A DNA stretch of 64,000 nucleotides. It comes from CAVUPF01 sp963803755 (GTDB lineage Bacteria > Actinomycetota > Thermoleophilia > Solirubrobacterales > 70-9). Under the pieces are notes generated by a model. It was not told the origin of the DNA. It was given only the letters and a program-made list of their open reading frames with translations, and searched no databases. Position numbers and translations under genes: made by a program. Within the stretch, counting starts at the first letter, position 1; each line of letters begins with the position of its first letter. Location: assembly GCA_963803755.1 (NCBI GenBank), contig CAWDNP010000003.1, positions 1 to 64,000 of the forward strand, written 5' to 3'. Shown in pieces: positions 1 through 8,961 of this stretch.

Positions 1-382
1 CAACTTCTACTCGGCGGTTTTCATCGACCAGCTCAAGCGGGGCCGAAAGACGGCGACGATCCGGCTGGGGGACAAGAGCAACAAGTATGAGCGCGGCCAG
101 GTGGTCTGGGTGACGGTTGGCTTCCGCCACAGCCCGCGGGAGAAGATCTTCACGGCGGTGATCGACGATGTCGAGGTGAAGCGGGTTTCGGATCTCTCGC
201 CGCGTGACATCGAGCACGACAACCCAGAGTTCCGTCGCCTCGAGGAGACCTCCAACTTCCTCGAGCAGATCTATGGCCGCCCGATCTCGGGAGAGGACAA
301 GGTCACGGTGATCCGCTTTTCCCAGATCGTCGAGCCGCCGGGTGCGCACTTCGGCAACGGGGAGACCCCGCGCCACAACTGA
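1..382 (+). CDS. ASCH-domain protein, 5' end outside window
   Basis: The reading frame is open from base 2 and ends at TGA 380-382, so the N-terminus lies upstream of the window. The first visible residues contain RGRKTATIRLGDKSNKYERG followed by a hydrophobic beta strand (VVWVTVG), which resembles the ASCH fold (a PUA-like beta barrel thought to bind RNA or nucleotides): a basic K-T-x-T-x-R stretch, then a small beta barrel. The C-terminal part is acidic and ends in polar residues. No partner gene is visible upstream. It is separated from groES by about 200 bases and a CIRCE operator, so it is not in that operon. The family assignment is from motif only; the biological role is unknown. Confidence 0.6.
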   Translation, partial: NFYSAVFIDQLKRGRKTATIRLGDKSNKYERGQVVWVTVGFRHSPREKIFTAVIDDVEVKRVSDLSPRDIEHDNPEFRRLEETSNFLEQIYGRPISGEDKVTVIRFSQIVEPPGAHFGNGETPRHN

Positions 383-521
383 TGCCGCCCGCCTTGCGCG
401 GAGATGCTCGTCGACCTTTCGCTTGACCTATCTGCACATGGGGGCTCGATTGCAGGCGATCTCCCGGCATTTGGGCTACGAGTTGATGGCGGACGGTTGA
501 GAATCGCTATCTTTCGAGCTA

Positions 522-548
522 TTGGCACTCTCACTTAGCGAGTGCCAA
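522..548. promoter_or_regulatory. CIRCE operator (HrcA site) of groES-groEL
   Basis: TTGGCACTC, nine bases, then GAGTGCCAA form a perfect 9-bp inverted repeat 40 bases before the groES start. The standard CIRCE arm is TTAGCACTC; here A is replaced by G on one arm and compensated on the other, keeping perfect symmetry. Known biology: HrcA binds CIRCE and represses chaperonin genes until heat shock titrates it. A plausible -35 (TTGAGA, 497-502) lies upstream. No hrcA gene is in the window. Confidence 0.9.
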
Positions 549-588
549 AACCAGTTCGAACTTTCTGACCTATAACGGAGGTACACGG

Positions 589-876
589 ATGAAGCTGAAG
601 CCCCTCGGGGACCGGCTGGTCGTAAAGCCGATCGATGAGGAGGAGACGACCGCGAGCGGCATCGTCCTCCCCGACACGGCCAAAGAGAAGCCGCAGAAGG
701 GCAAGGTCATCGCCGTCGGCGACGGCGCGATCAACGAGGACGGCACTCGCCGCCCGCTCGACGTCGCGGAGGGGGACGAGGTCCTCTACTCCAAATACGG
801 CGGTACCGAGGTCACCGTCGAGGACGAGGAGCTGCTCGTTCTGCGCGAGTCGGACGTACTCGCCAAGCTCGGTTAA
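589..876 (+). CDS. groES: Co-chaperonin GroES
   Basis: This 95-residue protein is the usual length for GroES. It starts with MKLKPLGDRLVVKP, carries the mobile-loop region (about residues 17-35, EETTASGIVLPDTAKEKPQK), the GxVxAVGDG strand and the C-terminal LRESDVLA signature. The heptameric cap closes the GroEL folding cage in the cytoplasm. A GGAGG ribosome binding site at 577-581 fixes the ATG. The CIRCE operator upstream implies HrcA control. groEL follows after a 43-base gap, so the two are co-transcribed. Confidence 0.98.
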   Translation: MKLKPLGDRLVVKPIDEEETTASGIVLPDTAKEKPQKGKVIAVGDGAINEDGTRRPLDVAEGDEVLYSKYGGTEVTVEDEELLVLRESDVLAKLG

Positions 877-919
877 CCCGTCAACAGGACTTAGAAGAAC
901 CAAGGAGGACTGAATCCAG

Positions 920-2555
920 ATGGCTCACAAGGAGCTGAAGTACAGCGAGGAGGCAAGGGGGGCCCTGCAGGCCGGCGTCGACGCAGTCGCAAATGCCGTC
1001 AAGGTCACCCTCGGCCCGAAAGGCCGCTACGTCGTGCTCGACAAGAAGTTCGGCGCGCCCACGATCACCAACGACGGCGTCACGATCGCCCGCGAGGTAG
1101 AGGTCGAGGACGTGTTCGAGAACCAGGGCGCCCAGCTGGTCCGCGAGGTCGCCACTGCGACCAATGACGTGGCCGGCGATGGCACCACCACGGCGACCCT
1201 GCTGGCCCAGATCATCGTCCGCCAGGGCCTCAAGAACGTGGCCGCCGGCGCTAACCCGCTGGCCCTGCGTCGCGGCATCGAGAAGGCGGTCGACGAGGTA
1301 GTTGAGAACCTACGTGAGAAGCAGTCCAAGGAGGTCGCAGGCAAGGACCAGATCGCCCGCGTTGCGGCCATCTCCGCCGCCGACGATGAGATCGGCAGCG
1401 TGATCGCCGACGCGATCGAGAAAGTCGGAAAAGACGGCGTCGTCAACGTCGAGGAGGGCCAGACCTTCGGCATGGAGCTGGAGTTCACTGAGGGGATGCA
1501 GTTCGACAAGGGCTACATCTCCCCGTACATGGTCACCGACCAGGACCGCATGGAGGCGGTGCTGGAGGACCCCTATGTACTCATCGCCAACCAGAAAATC
1601 GGCTCGGTGCGGGACATCCTGCCGGTCCTGGAGCAGGTGATGCAGGGTGGCAAGCCGCTGCTGATCGTCGCCGAGGACGTCGAGGGCGAGTGCCTCGCGA
1701 CGCTCGTCGTCAACAAGCTGCGGGGCACCTTCACCGGTGTCGCCGTCAAGGCACCGGGCTTCGGCGACCGTCGCAAGCGAATGCTCGAGGACATCGCGAT
1801 CCTCAGCGGCGGCGAGGTGATCACCGAGGAGATGGGCCTCAAACTCGAGAACACCCAGCTCTCCCAGCTCGGCAAAGCCCGTCGCGTCGTCGTCTCCAAG
1901 GACACGACCACGATCATCGACGGGGCTGGCGAGGCCGAGGCGATCAAGGGCCGGATCAAGCAGATCAAACAGGAGATCGAGAACACGGACTCCGACTTCG
2001 ATCGGGAGAAGCTCCAGGAGCGGCTTGCCAAGCTGGCCGGCGGTGTCGCCGTGGTCAAGGTTGGCGCTGCGACCGAGACCGAGATGAAGGAGAAAAAGCA
2101 CCGCGTCGAGGACGCTCTGCAGGCGACCCGTGCGGCCCTGGAGGAGGGCGTGGTGCCGGGTGGCGGCGTCGCCCTGCTGAACGCCCAGGCCAGCCTGGAC
2201 CCCGAGAAGCTCGACGACCCCGATGAGAAGACGGGCGCGCGGATCATCCACCGGGCGCTGGAGGAGCCGGTTCGCCAGATCGCCGAGAACTCCGGCCTGG
2301 AGGGCTCGGTCGTGGTCAACAAGGTCCGCGACCTGAAAGCGGGCGAAGGGCTGAACGCGGCCAACGGCGAGTACGGCGACCTGATCAAAGCCGGCGTCAT
2401 CGACCCGACGATGGTGACGCGCTCGGCGCTTCAGAACGCGGCGTCGATCGCCAAGAACATTCTCGTCACCGAGGCGGTCATCGCCGAGCCGCCCGAGAAG
2501 GACGGCGGCCGGCGGGATGCCCGGTGGCATGCCGGACATGGGCGGGATGATGTAA
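920..2555 (+). CDS. groEL: Chaperonin GroEL, reading frame broken just before the GGM tail
   Basis: The frame from ATG 920 (AAGGAGG at 902-908) encodes a full chaperonin: AHKELKYSEEARGAL start, VTLGPKGRYVVLDKKFG, the ATP-binding GDGTTTATLLA, the apical domain and VVPGGGVALL. After EPPEKDGG the frame leaves the expected sequence. Dropping one C at 2509-2510 restores a Gly-Met-rich tail of the normal MPGGMPDMGGMM type ending at TAA 2553-2555, giving 544 residues. As written, translation continues in the wrong frame to 2629 and adds an Arg-rich tail. The break lies in a GGCGGCCGGCGGG run. It is either a one-base sequencing/assembly insertion or a real loss of the GGM tail, which in other GroELs tunes cage function but is not essential. 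Confidence 0.95.
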
Positions 2556-2584
2556 TTCGCCCCAACAGGCGAGTGGTTTTCCGG

Positions 2585-2608
2585 GGGCCCGGCAGATCTG
2601 CCGGGCCC
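2585..2608. terminator. Perfect 24-base palindrome between convergent genes
   Basis: GGGCCCGGCAGA is followed directly by its reverse complement, giving a 12-bp stem capacity with essentially no loop unless the centre melts. It lies 30 bases after the restored groEL stop and 4 bases before the stop of the opposing oxidoreductase gene, so it is placed to act as a bidirectional terminator. No T-tract follows on either side. Confidence 0.6.
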
Positions 2609-2611
2609 TCG

Positions 2612-3487
2612 CTACATCAATACCTCTGACATTCGCTTCGGCTGGACTCCGAGCGCCTCTGCGTCGGAGCTTCCTCGCTTGCTGAGCATCGAGACCTCCA
2701 TCAGCTCCGCCTCTTCCCAGGTGGCAAAGGCCGACTCTCCGACAACCCTGCGAAGGGTGAGGAGGCCGGAGCGGACAAGGGGGAGGGGAAGGTGCACCAG
2801 CGGCCTCGGCCGACCGGCAATGCGGCTGACCAGATCGGACATCTGGTCGTAGGTGAGGGTCTCGGGGCCGGCCAGCTCGAAGCGGGGGCGATCGTCGGTG
2901 GCAAGGGAGTTGGCTACGCAATGCGCCGTGTCGGCTGCCCAGATCGGTTGAAACCTGGCTTGGCCATCGCCGGATACCGGGAGGGCGGGGAGGAAGGAGA
3001 AGCGCTTCAGGAGGGTGATCCAGGGATCGGTGTGGTCGTAGACGATCGAGGGGGCGAAGATCGTCGTTTCCAGGGGGGAGGAGTGGACCGCCTGCTCCGC
3101 CAGCCACTTGGCGCGGAAGAAGCGGGTGCGCTGCGCGGAGGAGGCGTCTAGGGCGCTGAAGAAGACGAAGCGCCGCACGCCGCTTCGCTCCGCCCCCCGC
3201 AGCAGGCGGACGGTCGCCAGGCCGTTCAGCTCCTCGATCCGGCGCGGGGGTTGGTCGCGGATCGTCGCTGCCAGGTGGATCACGGTCTCGACGCCGCGCA
3301 GGGCCTGGCGCACCAGGTAGGGGTCCGACATCTCGCCGAGGTCGCCGAGCGCGATCTGCACGTCCACGCGGCGCTCTCCTAGCCGCCGCGGCTCGCGCAC
3401 CAGGCAGCGAACGTCTTCACCGCGCTCCAGCAGCAGCGGAAGCAGCCGCGACCCGATGCTCCCGGTCGCGCCGGTCAGCAGCAGCAT
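2612..3487 (-). CDS. NAD(P)-binding (atypical SDR/NmrA-like) protein
   Basis: The protein begins MLLLTGATGSIGSRLLPLLL, a Rossmann beta-alpha-beta with the GxxGxxG loop at residues 6-12. VIHLAATIRDQ and FVFFSALDAS follow as the fourth and fifth strands. The Tyr-x-x-x-Lys of classical SDRs is replaced by a region with FFRAKWLAE, as in atypical SDRs related to complex I subunit NDUFA9 and NmrA. At 291 residues it has the family size. I chose the ATG at 3487 because it starts exactly at the first beta strand; upstream in-frame sequence is Arg-rich and unlike protein. Substrate cannot be predicted. It converges with groEL and diverges from the ferredoxin gene. Confidence 0.85.
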   Translation of the reverse strand: MLLLTGATGSIGSRLLPLLLERGEDVRCLVREPRRLGERRVDVQIALGDLGEMSDPYLVRQALRGVETVIHLAATIRDQPPRRIEELNGLATVRLLRGAERSGVRRFVFFSALDASSAQRTRFFRAKWLAEQAVHSSPLETTIFAPSIVYDHTDPWITLLKRFSFLPALPVSGDGQARFQPIWAADTAHCVANSLATDDRPRFELAGPETLTYDQMSDLVSRIAGRPRPLVHLPLPLVRSGLLTLRRVVGESAFATWEEAELMEVSMLSKRGSSDAEALGVQPKRMSEVLM

Positions 3488-3653
3488 CGCCGGATCTCGC
3501 TGGGGTCGGCGTCTTCCATGCGCAATCGCCAACCCTAGCCATCGCCCGCGTCGCCTTCCTCTGCCCGGCATCCCTAAAATGTGCGCTCGCGCCTCGGCGG
3601 GGGCTTGTAGCCCTCGCTCGCGCACCGAAAGACAACTTAGGAGAAAGCCTCGA

Positions 3654-3926
3654 ATGACATACGTCATCGCCGAGCCGTGCATAGGCCAGAAGGACAACTC
3701 GTGTGTCGAGGTCTGCCCGGTCGACTGCATCCACCCGACCCCGGACGAGCCCGACTACGACTCGGTCGAGATGCTCTATATCGATCCGGACGAGTGCATC
3801 GACTGCGACGCCTGCGTCGAGGCCTGCCCGGTCGACGCCTGCTTCGCCGAGGACCAGCTCCCGGCCGAGTGGGCCAAATACGCCGAGATCAACGCCGACT
3901 ACTACAAGAGCAAGAGCGCGGCGTAG
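3654..3926 (+). CDS. fdxA: 7Fe ferredoxin (3Fe-4S + 4Fe-4S)
   Basis: The 90-residue protein starts MTYVIAEPCIGQKDNSC. Cys9, Cys17 and Cys21, with CP at 21-22, match a 3Fe-4S site (C-x7-C-x3-CP). Cys48, Cys51, Cys54 and Cys58P match a 4Fe-4S site. Cys25 belongs to the first motif region and probably completes the second cluster. This is the small cytosolic actinobacterial FdxA type that passes electrons to P450s and reductases. TAGGAGA at 3638-3644 is the ribosome binding site and decides the ATG. It converges with the Fe-S carrier gene mrp, a sensible functional neighbour although not an operon. Confidence 0.95.
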   Translation: MTYVIAEPCIGQKDNSCVEVCPVDCIHPTPDEPDYDSVEMLYIDPDECIDCDACVEACPVDACFAEDQLPAEWAKYAEINADYYKSKSAA

Positions 3927-3988
3927 CTCGAACTGTCCGGCCGATGCGACAGCTTCAAATCGCGTCGCCGCAGGGTCGATCCGATCTG

Positions 3989-5138
3989 CTACTGGACGAC
4001 CGGCAGCGGGGTGCCGCTGATCGGCGGCGGCTCGGCTGCGCCGGGTAGCGCCTGAAGGACCGGCAGCTCCTGCGGGGTCGCGGCGAGGATGCCGCGCGCG
4101 GCCTGGCGGATCGCCTGGGAGGCCGGTGAGTCGGGGTCGGCGGTGACCAGGGGGGTGCCGGAGTCGGCATGCTCGCGCAGGGCCTCCGAGAGCGGCACCT
4201 TGGCGAGCAGCGGCACGTCGAGCTCGTCGGCGAGGAGCTGGCCGCCGCCCTCGCCGAAGATCGTGAAGCGCTCGCCGCTCGGGCGTCGTGAAGCCGGACA
4301 TGTTCTCGATCACCCCGAGCAGCTCGAGGTCGAATTTGGCCGCCATCTCGGCGCCGCGCCGGGCGACCGACTGGGCTGCGGGCTGCGGGGTGGTGACGAT
4401 CGCGAACTTGGCCTGGGGGAGGAGCTGGGCCAGGGTCATCGAGACGTCACCGGTCCCCGGGGGAAGGTCGAGCAGCAGGTACTCCAGCTCGCCCCAGGCG
4501 ACGTCCTCGAGGAACTGCTGGATCGCCTTGTGGAGCATCGGCCCGCGCCAGACGACCGCGGCGTTCTCCTCGACGAAGAAGCCGATCGACATGACCTTGA
4601 CGCCGCCCGCGGCCTCCAGCGGCAGGATCTTGCGCTCGGCGTTGACCTCCGGCTTGCGGTTGACGCCGAGCATGCGCGGGATCGAGTAGCCGTAGACGTC
4701 GCAGTCCAGCGCGCCGGCGGGGTGGCCTTCGGCGGCGAGCGCCGCGGCCAGGTTGGCGGTCATCGTCGACTTGCCGACACCGCCCTTGCCCGAGGCGACG
4801 CAGATCACGTTCTTGACCTGGGCCAGCGCCCCCTGCGGCAGCTTGCTGCGACCTAGCGCCTGCTGGAGGCTGCCCTTCTCCTCATCTGAGAGGACGTCGA
4901 AGCCGACCGCGACCTCGCTCACCCCGTCCAGCTCGGAGACCTGCTTGGCGACGGCCCCTTCGAAGTGGGAGCGGATCGGGCAGCCGGCAGTGGTCAGGGA
5001 TACGACGACCTCGACTCGGCCGCTGTCGTGGACCTCGATCGAGCGAACCATGCCCAGCTCGACGATCGAGCGGCGCAGCTCCGGGTCGATGACCGCGCGC
5101 AGCTTCTCGGTGATCTGATCCTTACTCGGCAGGGGCAT
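3989..5138 (-). CDS. mrp: Mrp/ApbC-type Fe-S cluster carrier ATPase, one frameshift
   Basis: The N-terminal 85 residues are a MIP18/DUF59 domain (KLRAVIDPELRRSIVELGMV). A linker leads to a P-loop ATPase with the deviant Walker A SGKGGVGKST, then DCDVYGYSIPRMLG, LLLDLPPGTGDVS and IENMSGF. This order is that of Mrp/ApbC/Nbp35-type scaffold proteins that transfer Fe-S clusters. After MSGFTTP the frame breaks at a GGG run on the plus strand (4281-4283). Removing one base continues as PSGERFTIFGEGGG, then the expected ADELDVPLLAKVPL and a stop at 3989, restoring 382 residues. Start ATG 5138 precedes the MIP18 domain. The missing CxxC normally follows MSGF in many homologs; here it is replaced by TTPSG, so cluster ligands may differ. 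Confidence 0.9.
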
Positions 5139-5243
5139 CGCCACCCATTCTCGCAAAGGGGCGGGGTGGGGGCCTCCGGGAGTTGCGAGAGAGTCCCGCG
5201 CTCCGGGCATATTGGGTGGCGCGGCCAGTAGTGTTTGGGTCAG

Positions 5244-5705
5244 ATGTCGAAGGCGACCCTTCACACCAGCGCGGGAGCGATCGTGCTCGAGCTGCACGAC
5301 GACGATGCGCCGAAGACGGTGGAGAACTTCCGCAAGCTTGCCGCAGAGGGCTTCTATGACACCCTCGTCTTTCACCGGGTCATTCCCGATTTCATGATCC
5401 AGGGCGGTTGCCCGGAGGGGAGCGGTCGCGGTGGTCCCGGCTACACGTTCGAGGACGAGATCAACGACCACAAGATCGTGCGGGGGGCGCTGGCGATGGC
5501 CAATGCCGGTCCCGACACCAACGGCTCCCAGTTCTTCATCGTCACCACCGCGGCGGCACCCTGGCTCGACGGCAAGCACACGGTCTTCGGCGAGGTGACC
5601 GACGGCATGGATGCGGTCGAGGCGATCGAGTCGGCAGAAACCAACGGTTCCGACCAGCCGCGCGAGCCTCAGGTGATCGAGAGCGTCGAGCTCTCCGACG
5701 GGTAG
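5244..5705 (+). CDS. Cyclophilin-type peptidyl-prolyl cis-trans isomerase
   Basis: The 153-residue protein has the compact bacterial cyclophilin layout: KTVENFRKLA, FHRVIPDFMIQGG (catalytic Arg in FHR), GALAMANAGPDTNGSQFFIV and WLDGKHTVFGEV. It catalyses proline isomerisation during folding. There is no signal peptide, so it is cytoplasmic. ATG 5244 begins MSKATLHTSAG at the first beta strand; a TTG nine bases upstream is also in frame. No strong ribosome binding site is visible. It diverges from mrp over about 105 bases and its stop lies 3 bases from the stop of the next minus-strand gene. Confidence 0.95.
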   Translation: MSKATLHTSAGAIVLELHDDDAPKTVENFRKLAAEGFYDTLVFHRVIPDFMIQGGCPEGSGRGGPGYTFEDEINDHKIVRGALAMANAGPDTNGSQFFIVTTAAAPWLDGKHTVFGEVTDGMDAVEAIESAETNGSDQPREPQVIESVELSDG

Positions 5706-5708
5706 CTC

Positions 5709-6875
5709 TCAGCCGCCGTCGTGGGCGAGGGCGCCTGGGCCCAGCTCGCCGGGCCTGGTATGGCCGCTCAACGCCATCGTCAGGTCGAGCTCGGCGAGCA
5801 GCATTCGCAGGACCGTCTCGACCCCCTGCTCGCCGCCTAACGCCAGCCCCCACAGGTAGGGGCGGCCGAGGAGCACGGCGTCGGCCCCAAGCGCCAGCGC
5901 CTTGAAGGCGTCAGCACCGCCGCGGATGCCGCTGTCGAGCAGGACGGCGGCGCTGTCCCCCACCGCGTCGAGGATCCCCGGCAGGGCGTCCAGCGAGGCG
6001 ATCTCGCCGTCGATCTGGCGTCCGCCGTGGTTGGAGACGACGATCCCCTCGGCGCCGTGCTCGACAGCCTCGCGCGCGTCGTCGGGGTGCAGGATGCCCT
6101 TGACGAGGACCGGCAGCGAGGTCATCTCGCGCAGCCGGGCGAGCTGATCCCAGGTCAGCGACGGGTTGACGTAGACCCCGACGAAGTGGCCGGTCGCCGC
6201 GCCGGGATCCTCCTCGGGAGTCTTCTCGAGCTGGGAGCGGAAGACCGGGTCCTGGAGGAAGTTGGCGTTTCCGATCCCCTCTAGGAAGGGCAGCCAGGCC
6301 CGCTGCAGGTCCCGCGGCTTCCAGCCGAAGATGAAGGTGTCGACGGTGAGGACGATCGCTCCGTAGCCGGCGGCCTCGGCCCGCCGCACAAAGCTAGCCG
6401 CGATCTCATCGTCGTTTGGCCAGTAAAGCTGAAACCAGCGCTGGCCCTCGCCACTGGCTTCGGCGATCTCCTCCAGCGTGGAGTGGGAGGCGGTGCTGGC
6501 GATCAGCGGCAGCCCGACTCGGGCCGCAGCGCGCGCCGTGGCCGGCTCGCCGTCCTCGTGGACGATCTTGTGGATTCCGATCGGCGCCAGTATCACCGGC
6601 GCCGGCATCGCGGTGCCGAGCACCGTCCGCGAGAGGTCGCGCTCGGCAACGTCGCGCATCATCCGCGGGACGATCCGCCAGCGCCGGAACGCTTCCAGGT
6701 TGGCTCGCATCGTGTCCTCGCTACCCGCTCCGGCGAAGACGTAGGCGGCGGTGCGCTCATCCATCGCTTTCGCCGCGGCCTCCTCCAGCTCAGCGAAGGA
6801 GACCGGGATCATCGGCTGCTCGCCCATCAAGCCGTGGGCGTAGATCTCGCGGAAGTAATCGCCGAAGTCGGGCAA
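5709..6875 (-). CDS. FMN-dependent alpha-hydroxy-acid oxidase (lactate 2-monooxygenase-like)
   Basis: 388 residues with the TIM-barrel FMN signature of the lactate oxidase/glycolate oxidase/LldD family: APIGIHKIVHEDGE near residue 95, VLTVDTFIFGWKPRDL, LPVLVKGILHPDDA (flavin-binding Lys) and the active-site SNHGGRQID with catalytic His and substrate-binding Arg. LLDSGIRGGADAFKALALGADAVLLGRP is the phosphate-binding end. The pattern FGWKPRDL and the N-terminal FGDYFREIYAHGL resemble lactate 2-monooxygenases, which turn L-lactate into acetate and CO2. The exact substrate is an inference. The ATG begins just before the first helix. Confidence 0.88.
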   Translation of the reverse strand: MPDFGDYFREIYAHGLMGEQPMIPVSFAELEEAAAKAMDERTAAYVFAGAGSEDTMRANLEAFRRWRIVPRMMRDVAERDLSRTVLGTAMPAPVILAPIGIHKIVHEDGEPATARAAARVGLPLIASTASHSTLEEIAEASGEGQRWFQLYWPNDDEIAASFVRRAEAAGYGAIVLTVDTFIFGWKPRDLQRAWLPFLEGIGNANFLQDPVFRSQLEKTPEEDPGAATGHFVGVYVNPSLTWDQLARLREMTSLPVLVKGILHPDDAREAVEHGAEGIVVSNHGGRQIDGEIASLDALPGILDAVGDSAAVLLDSGIRGGADAFKALALGADAVLLGRPYLWGLALGGEQGVETVLRMLLAELDLTMALSGHTRPGELGPGALAHDGG

Positions 6876-6928
6876 GGCGGCTCGGGACGCTACCGCCTCC
6901 CCGCGCCCTCGGTTGCCCAGGCGGCGCC

Positions 6929-7675
6929 TCAGCCGGTCGGTGGGGCCTCGGCGGCAGCCCCTTCACCACCGCGCTTCTGGCGACGGCGGAGCGCGTCGCC
7001 GGGACGCCAGAGGCTTACCAGCCCTGCGACCAGGGTGACGAGGAAGATCTGGCCGAGCATCATCTCCAGCCCGGAGACCATCTGCCCGGGCTGGCCGGCC
7101 GGGACTAGGTCACCGTAGCCGGTTGTGGTCAGCGTCGTGTAGCTGAAGAAGAGGAAGTCAGAGCCGTGCGGGTGGGCCACGCCTTGGAAGAAGGGCCCTT
7201 CTTGGATCCGGGCGATCGTCCCGTAGGCGAAACTGAAGAGGAGCCCCAGCACGGTGTAGACACTGATCGCGCCGAGGATCGTCCGAAACCCGACCTCGGC
7301 CGAGGTGACGACGCGGCGCAGAACTGCGCCCATCGCCACGATCAACAGCCCGATCTGGATCAGCGAAGCGACATTGAGCCAGGTGCGCTCGCCCGTGGCG
7401 GCCGAAACGGCCGCCAGCACGACGGCGAGCGCCGAGAGCAGTACCGCCGTTCGCACCAAGGTGGCCCGCGCGCTGGAGCTGGTCAGCGAGACCACCGAGG
7501 TCGCGCTGGTGGCGATGATCAGGACTACCGCCGGCCAGCCGCGGTTGGAGAGCAGCGAGGCGAGGACGTAGGTGGTCAGGACCAGGAAGAGAACTAGGCC
7601 AAAGGCGTCACTGATCCGCTGAGCGCGCCGCAGCCAGCGCTCGCGCGTGCGAGCACGACGGGATGCCGAGTCCAT
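6929..7675 (-). CDS. Potassium-channel-like membrane protein (TTTGYGDL filter)
   Basis: A 248-residue protein from the ATG at 7675, with four hydrophobic segments before a pore module. FLFFSYTTLTTTGYGDLVPAG is the pore helix plus K+ selectivity filter (TTTGYGD), followed by a last membrane helix (LGQIFLVTLVAGLVSLW). The architecture is 4 TM + pore + 1-2 TM, as in small bacterial ion channels lacking a voltage-sensing Arg ladder. A GTG at 7858 gives 61 more residues, but these are Pro/Ala/Arg-rich and look like upstream sequence. No RCK/TrkA domain is attached. It opens a run of ion-transport genes. Confidence 0.85.
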   Translation of the reverse strand: MDSASRRARTRERWLRRAQRISDAFGLVLFLVLTTYVLASLLSNRGWPAVVLIIATSATSVVSLTSSSARATLVRTAVLLSALAVVLAAVSAATGERTWLNVASLIQIGLLIVAMGAVLRRVVTSAEVGFRTILGAISVYTVLGLLFSFAYGTIARIQEGPFFQGVAHPHGSDFLFFSYTTLTTTGYGDLVPAGQPGQMVSGLEMMLGQIFLVTLVAGLVSLWRPGDALRRRQKRGGEGAAAEAPPTG

Positions 7676-7967
7676 GTCCGGCAGTTCGGGCGGGGCCACC
7701 CGTTTCCTCCCGACCCTGCCTGGACGCCGATCGATCCGCTCCCGTACGGCTTGCCCCGACGGGCCCGCTGCGGCGACAGCCAGCGCGGCGAAGAGCGTCG
7801 GTATCTCAGCAGGGGATGGCGCGGGCCGCACCGTCCCGTCGACGGGCATCACGGTCACGATTGATAGGCGGTAGCCACGTGGGCGTGCGCTTGGCCGAGC
7901 CCCACAGGCTCAGAGCAGGAGGGCGAGCTTGCCATCGGGCCGGGGACCCCGTACGGTCGGTCAGACC

Positions 7968-8876
7968 ATGGCGGTAGACCCCAAGGATCGGGACGATCCC
8001 AATGAGTTCGCCCTGGCGGGCTTTCCGCTTGCTCCCCGTTCCCGGCACCTGCTCATGCTCGAGTTTGGGGATCGAAAGGACTTCGACGATCCCAGGCTCG
8101 AGTGGCGCAGGCTGTTCTCCGAGATGCTGGGCACTTTCTTCTTGGTCTTGGTCGCGGCCGGCGGCGGCCTCCTTCACGCCAAGGGACAGATCGGCCTTGC
8201 GCCGGCCGTCGTCGCGCCCGGTCTTATGGTCATGGCGATCATCCTGTTCATGGGCGCGGTCTCCGGCGCGCATCTGAATCCGGCCGTTTCGCTCGCCTTC
8301 GCCCTGCGCGGCGACTTCCCGTGGAAGCGGCTGCCTGGCTACATCATCATCCAGCTCGTCGGAGCGACGCTGGCGTGCCTGTTCTTGGTGGCCGTGTTTG
8401 GAAACGTCGAGCACCTGGGGGCAACTCTGCCCGGACCAGGGTATGAATCTTGGCAGGCACTGCTGATGGAGACCGTGCTGACCTTGGGACTGGTCAGCGT
8501 GATCTTGGGCACCGCGTCCGCCGCGCAGAACGTCGGCGCAATCGCCGCGCTGGGCGTCGGCGGCTACATCGCTTTGGCCGGACTCTGGGCGGCACCAGTC
8601 AGCGGGGTGTCGATGAACCCGGCCCGCTCGTTCGGCCCCGCGCTCCTCAGCGGCGATCTCAGCAGCTACTGGGTGTACGTGATCGGTCCCGTCGCTGGAG
8701 CGCTGATCGCCGTTGGATGCGCCGTGGTGCTGCGCGGCAAGGGTGGCAGCTCGATCTCCCGGGCCGCGGGATCCGGCATTCTTGACCCGGGCAGCCTCCG
8801 CGAGCGCCAGCGCTTGGCCCGCCAGATCGAGCTGGGCAAGTTCGACCCGAGCGCCATCGCGCCCAAAGACGAGTGA
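7968..8876 (+). CDS. Aquaporin (MIP family)
   Basis: 302 residues with the two half-helix motifs HLNPAV and MNPARS of the MIP fold. The residue after the second NPA-Arg is Ser rather than the Asp found in glycerol facilitators (NPARD), which favours a water channel. Six membrane segments surround the motifs. Unusual are a polar N-terminal extension of about 45 residues and a charged C-terminal tail of about 35 residues (LRERQRLARQIELGKF), which may be regulatory. ATG 7968 is preferred over a TTG 39 bases upstream. A two-helix K+ channel follows 85 bases downstream on the same strand. Confidence 0.92.
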   Translation: MAVDPKDRDDPNEFALAGFPLAPRSRHLLMLEFGDRKDFDDPRLEWRRLFSEMLGTFFLVLVAAGGGLLHAKGQIGLAPAVVAPGLMVMAIILFMGAVSGAHLNPAVSLAFALRGDFPWKRLPGYIIIQLVGATLACLFLVAVFGNVEHLGATLPGPGYESWQALLMETVLTLGLVSVILGTASAAQNVGAIAALGVGGYIALAGLWAAPVSGVSMNPARSFGPALLSGDLSSYWVYVIGPVAGALIAVGCAVVLRGKGGSSISRAAGSGILDPGSLRERQRLARQIELGKFDPSAIAPKDE

Positions 8877-8961
8877 GAGGAGCGCCGGGCGGAGCGACGA
8901 ACACCAAGGGGTGGCGAACCAACCGGCATCGCATCGGTCCGCCCGGTGGTTGGAGAGGCGC

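Noticed and set aside
1310..2539. 409-codon open frame antisense to groEL
   Set aside because: It mirrors the codon pattern of groEL; no ribosome binding site or recognisable motif. Typical GC-rich shadow.
5235..5243. TTG start for the cyclophilin
   Set aside because: ATG 5244 begins at the conserved first strand and adds no unmatched residues.
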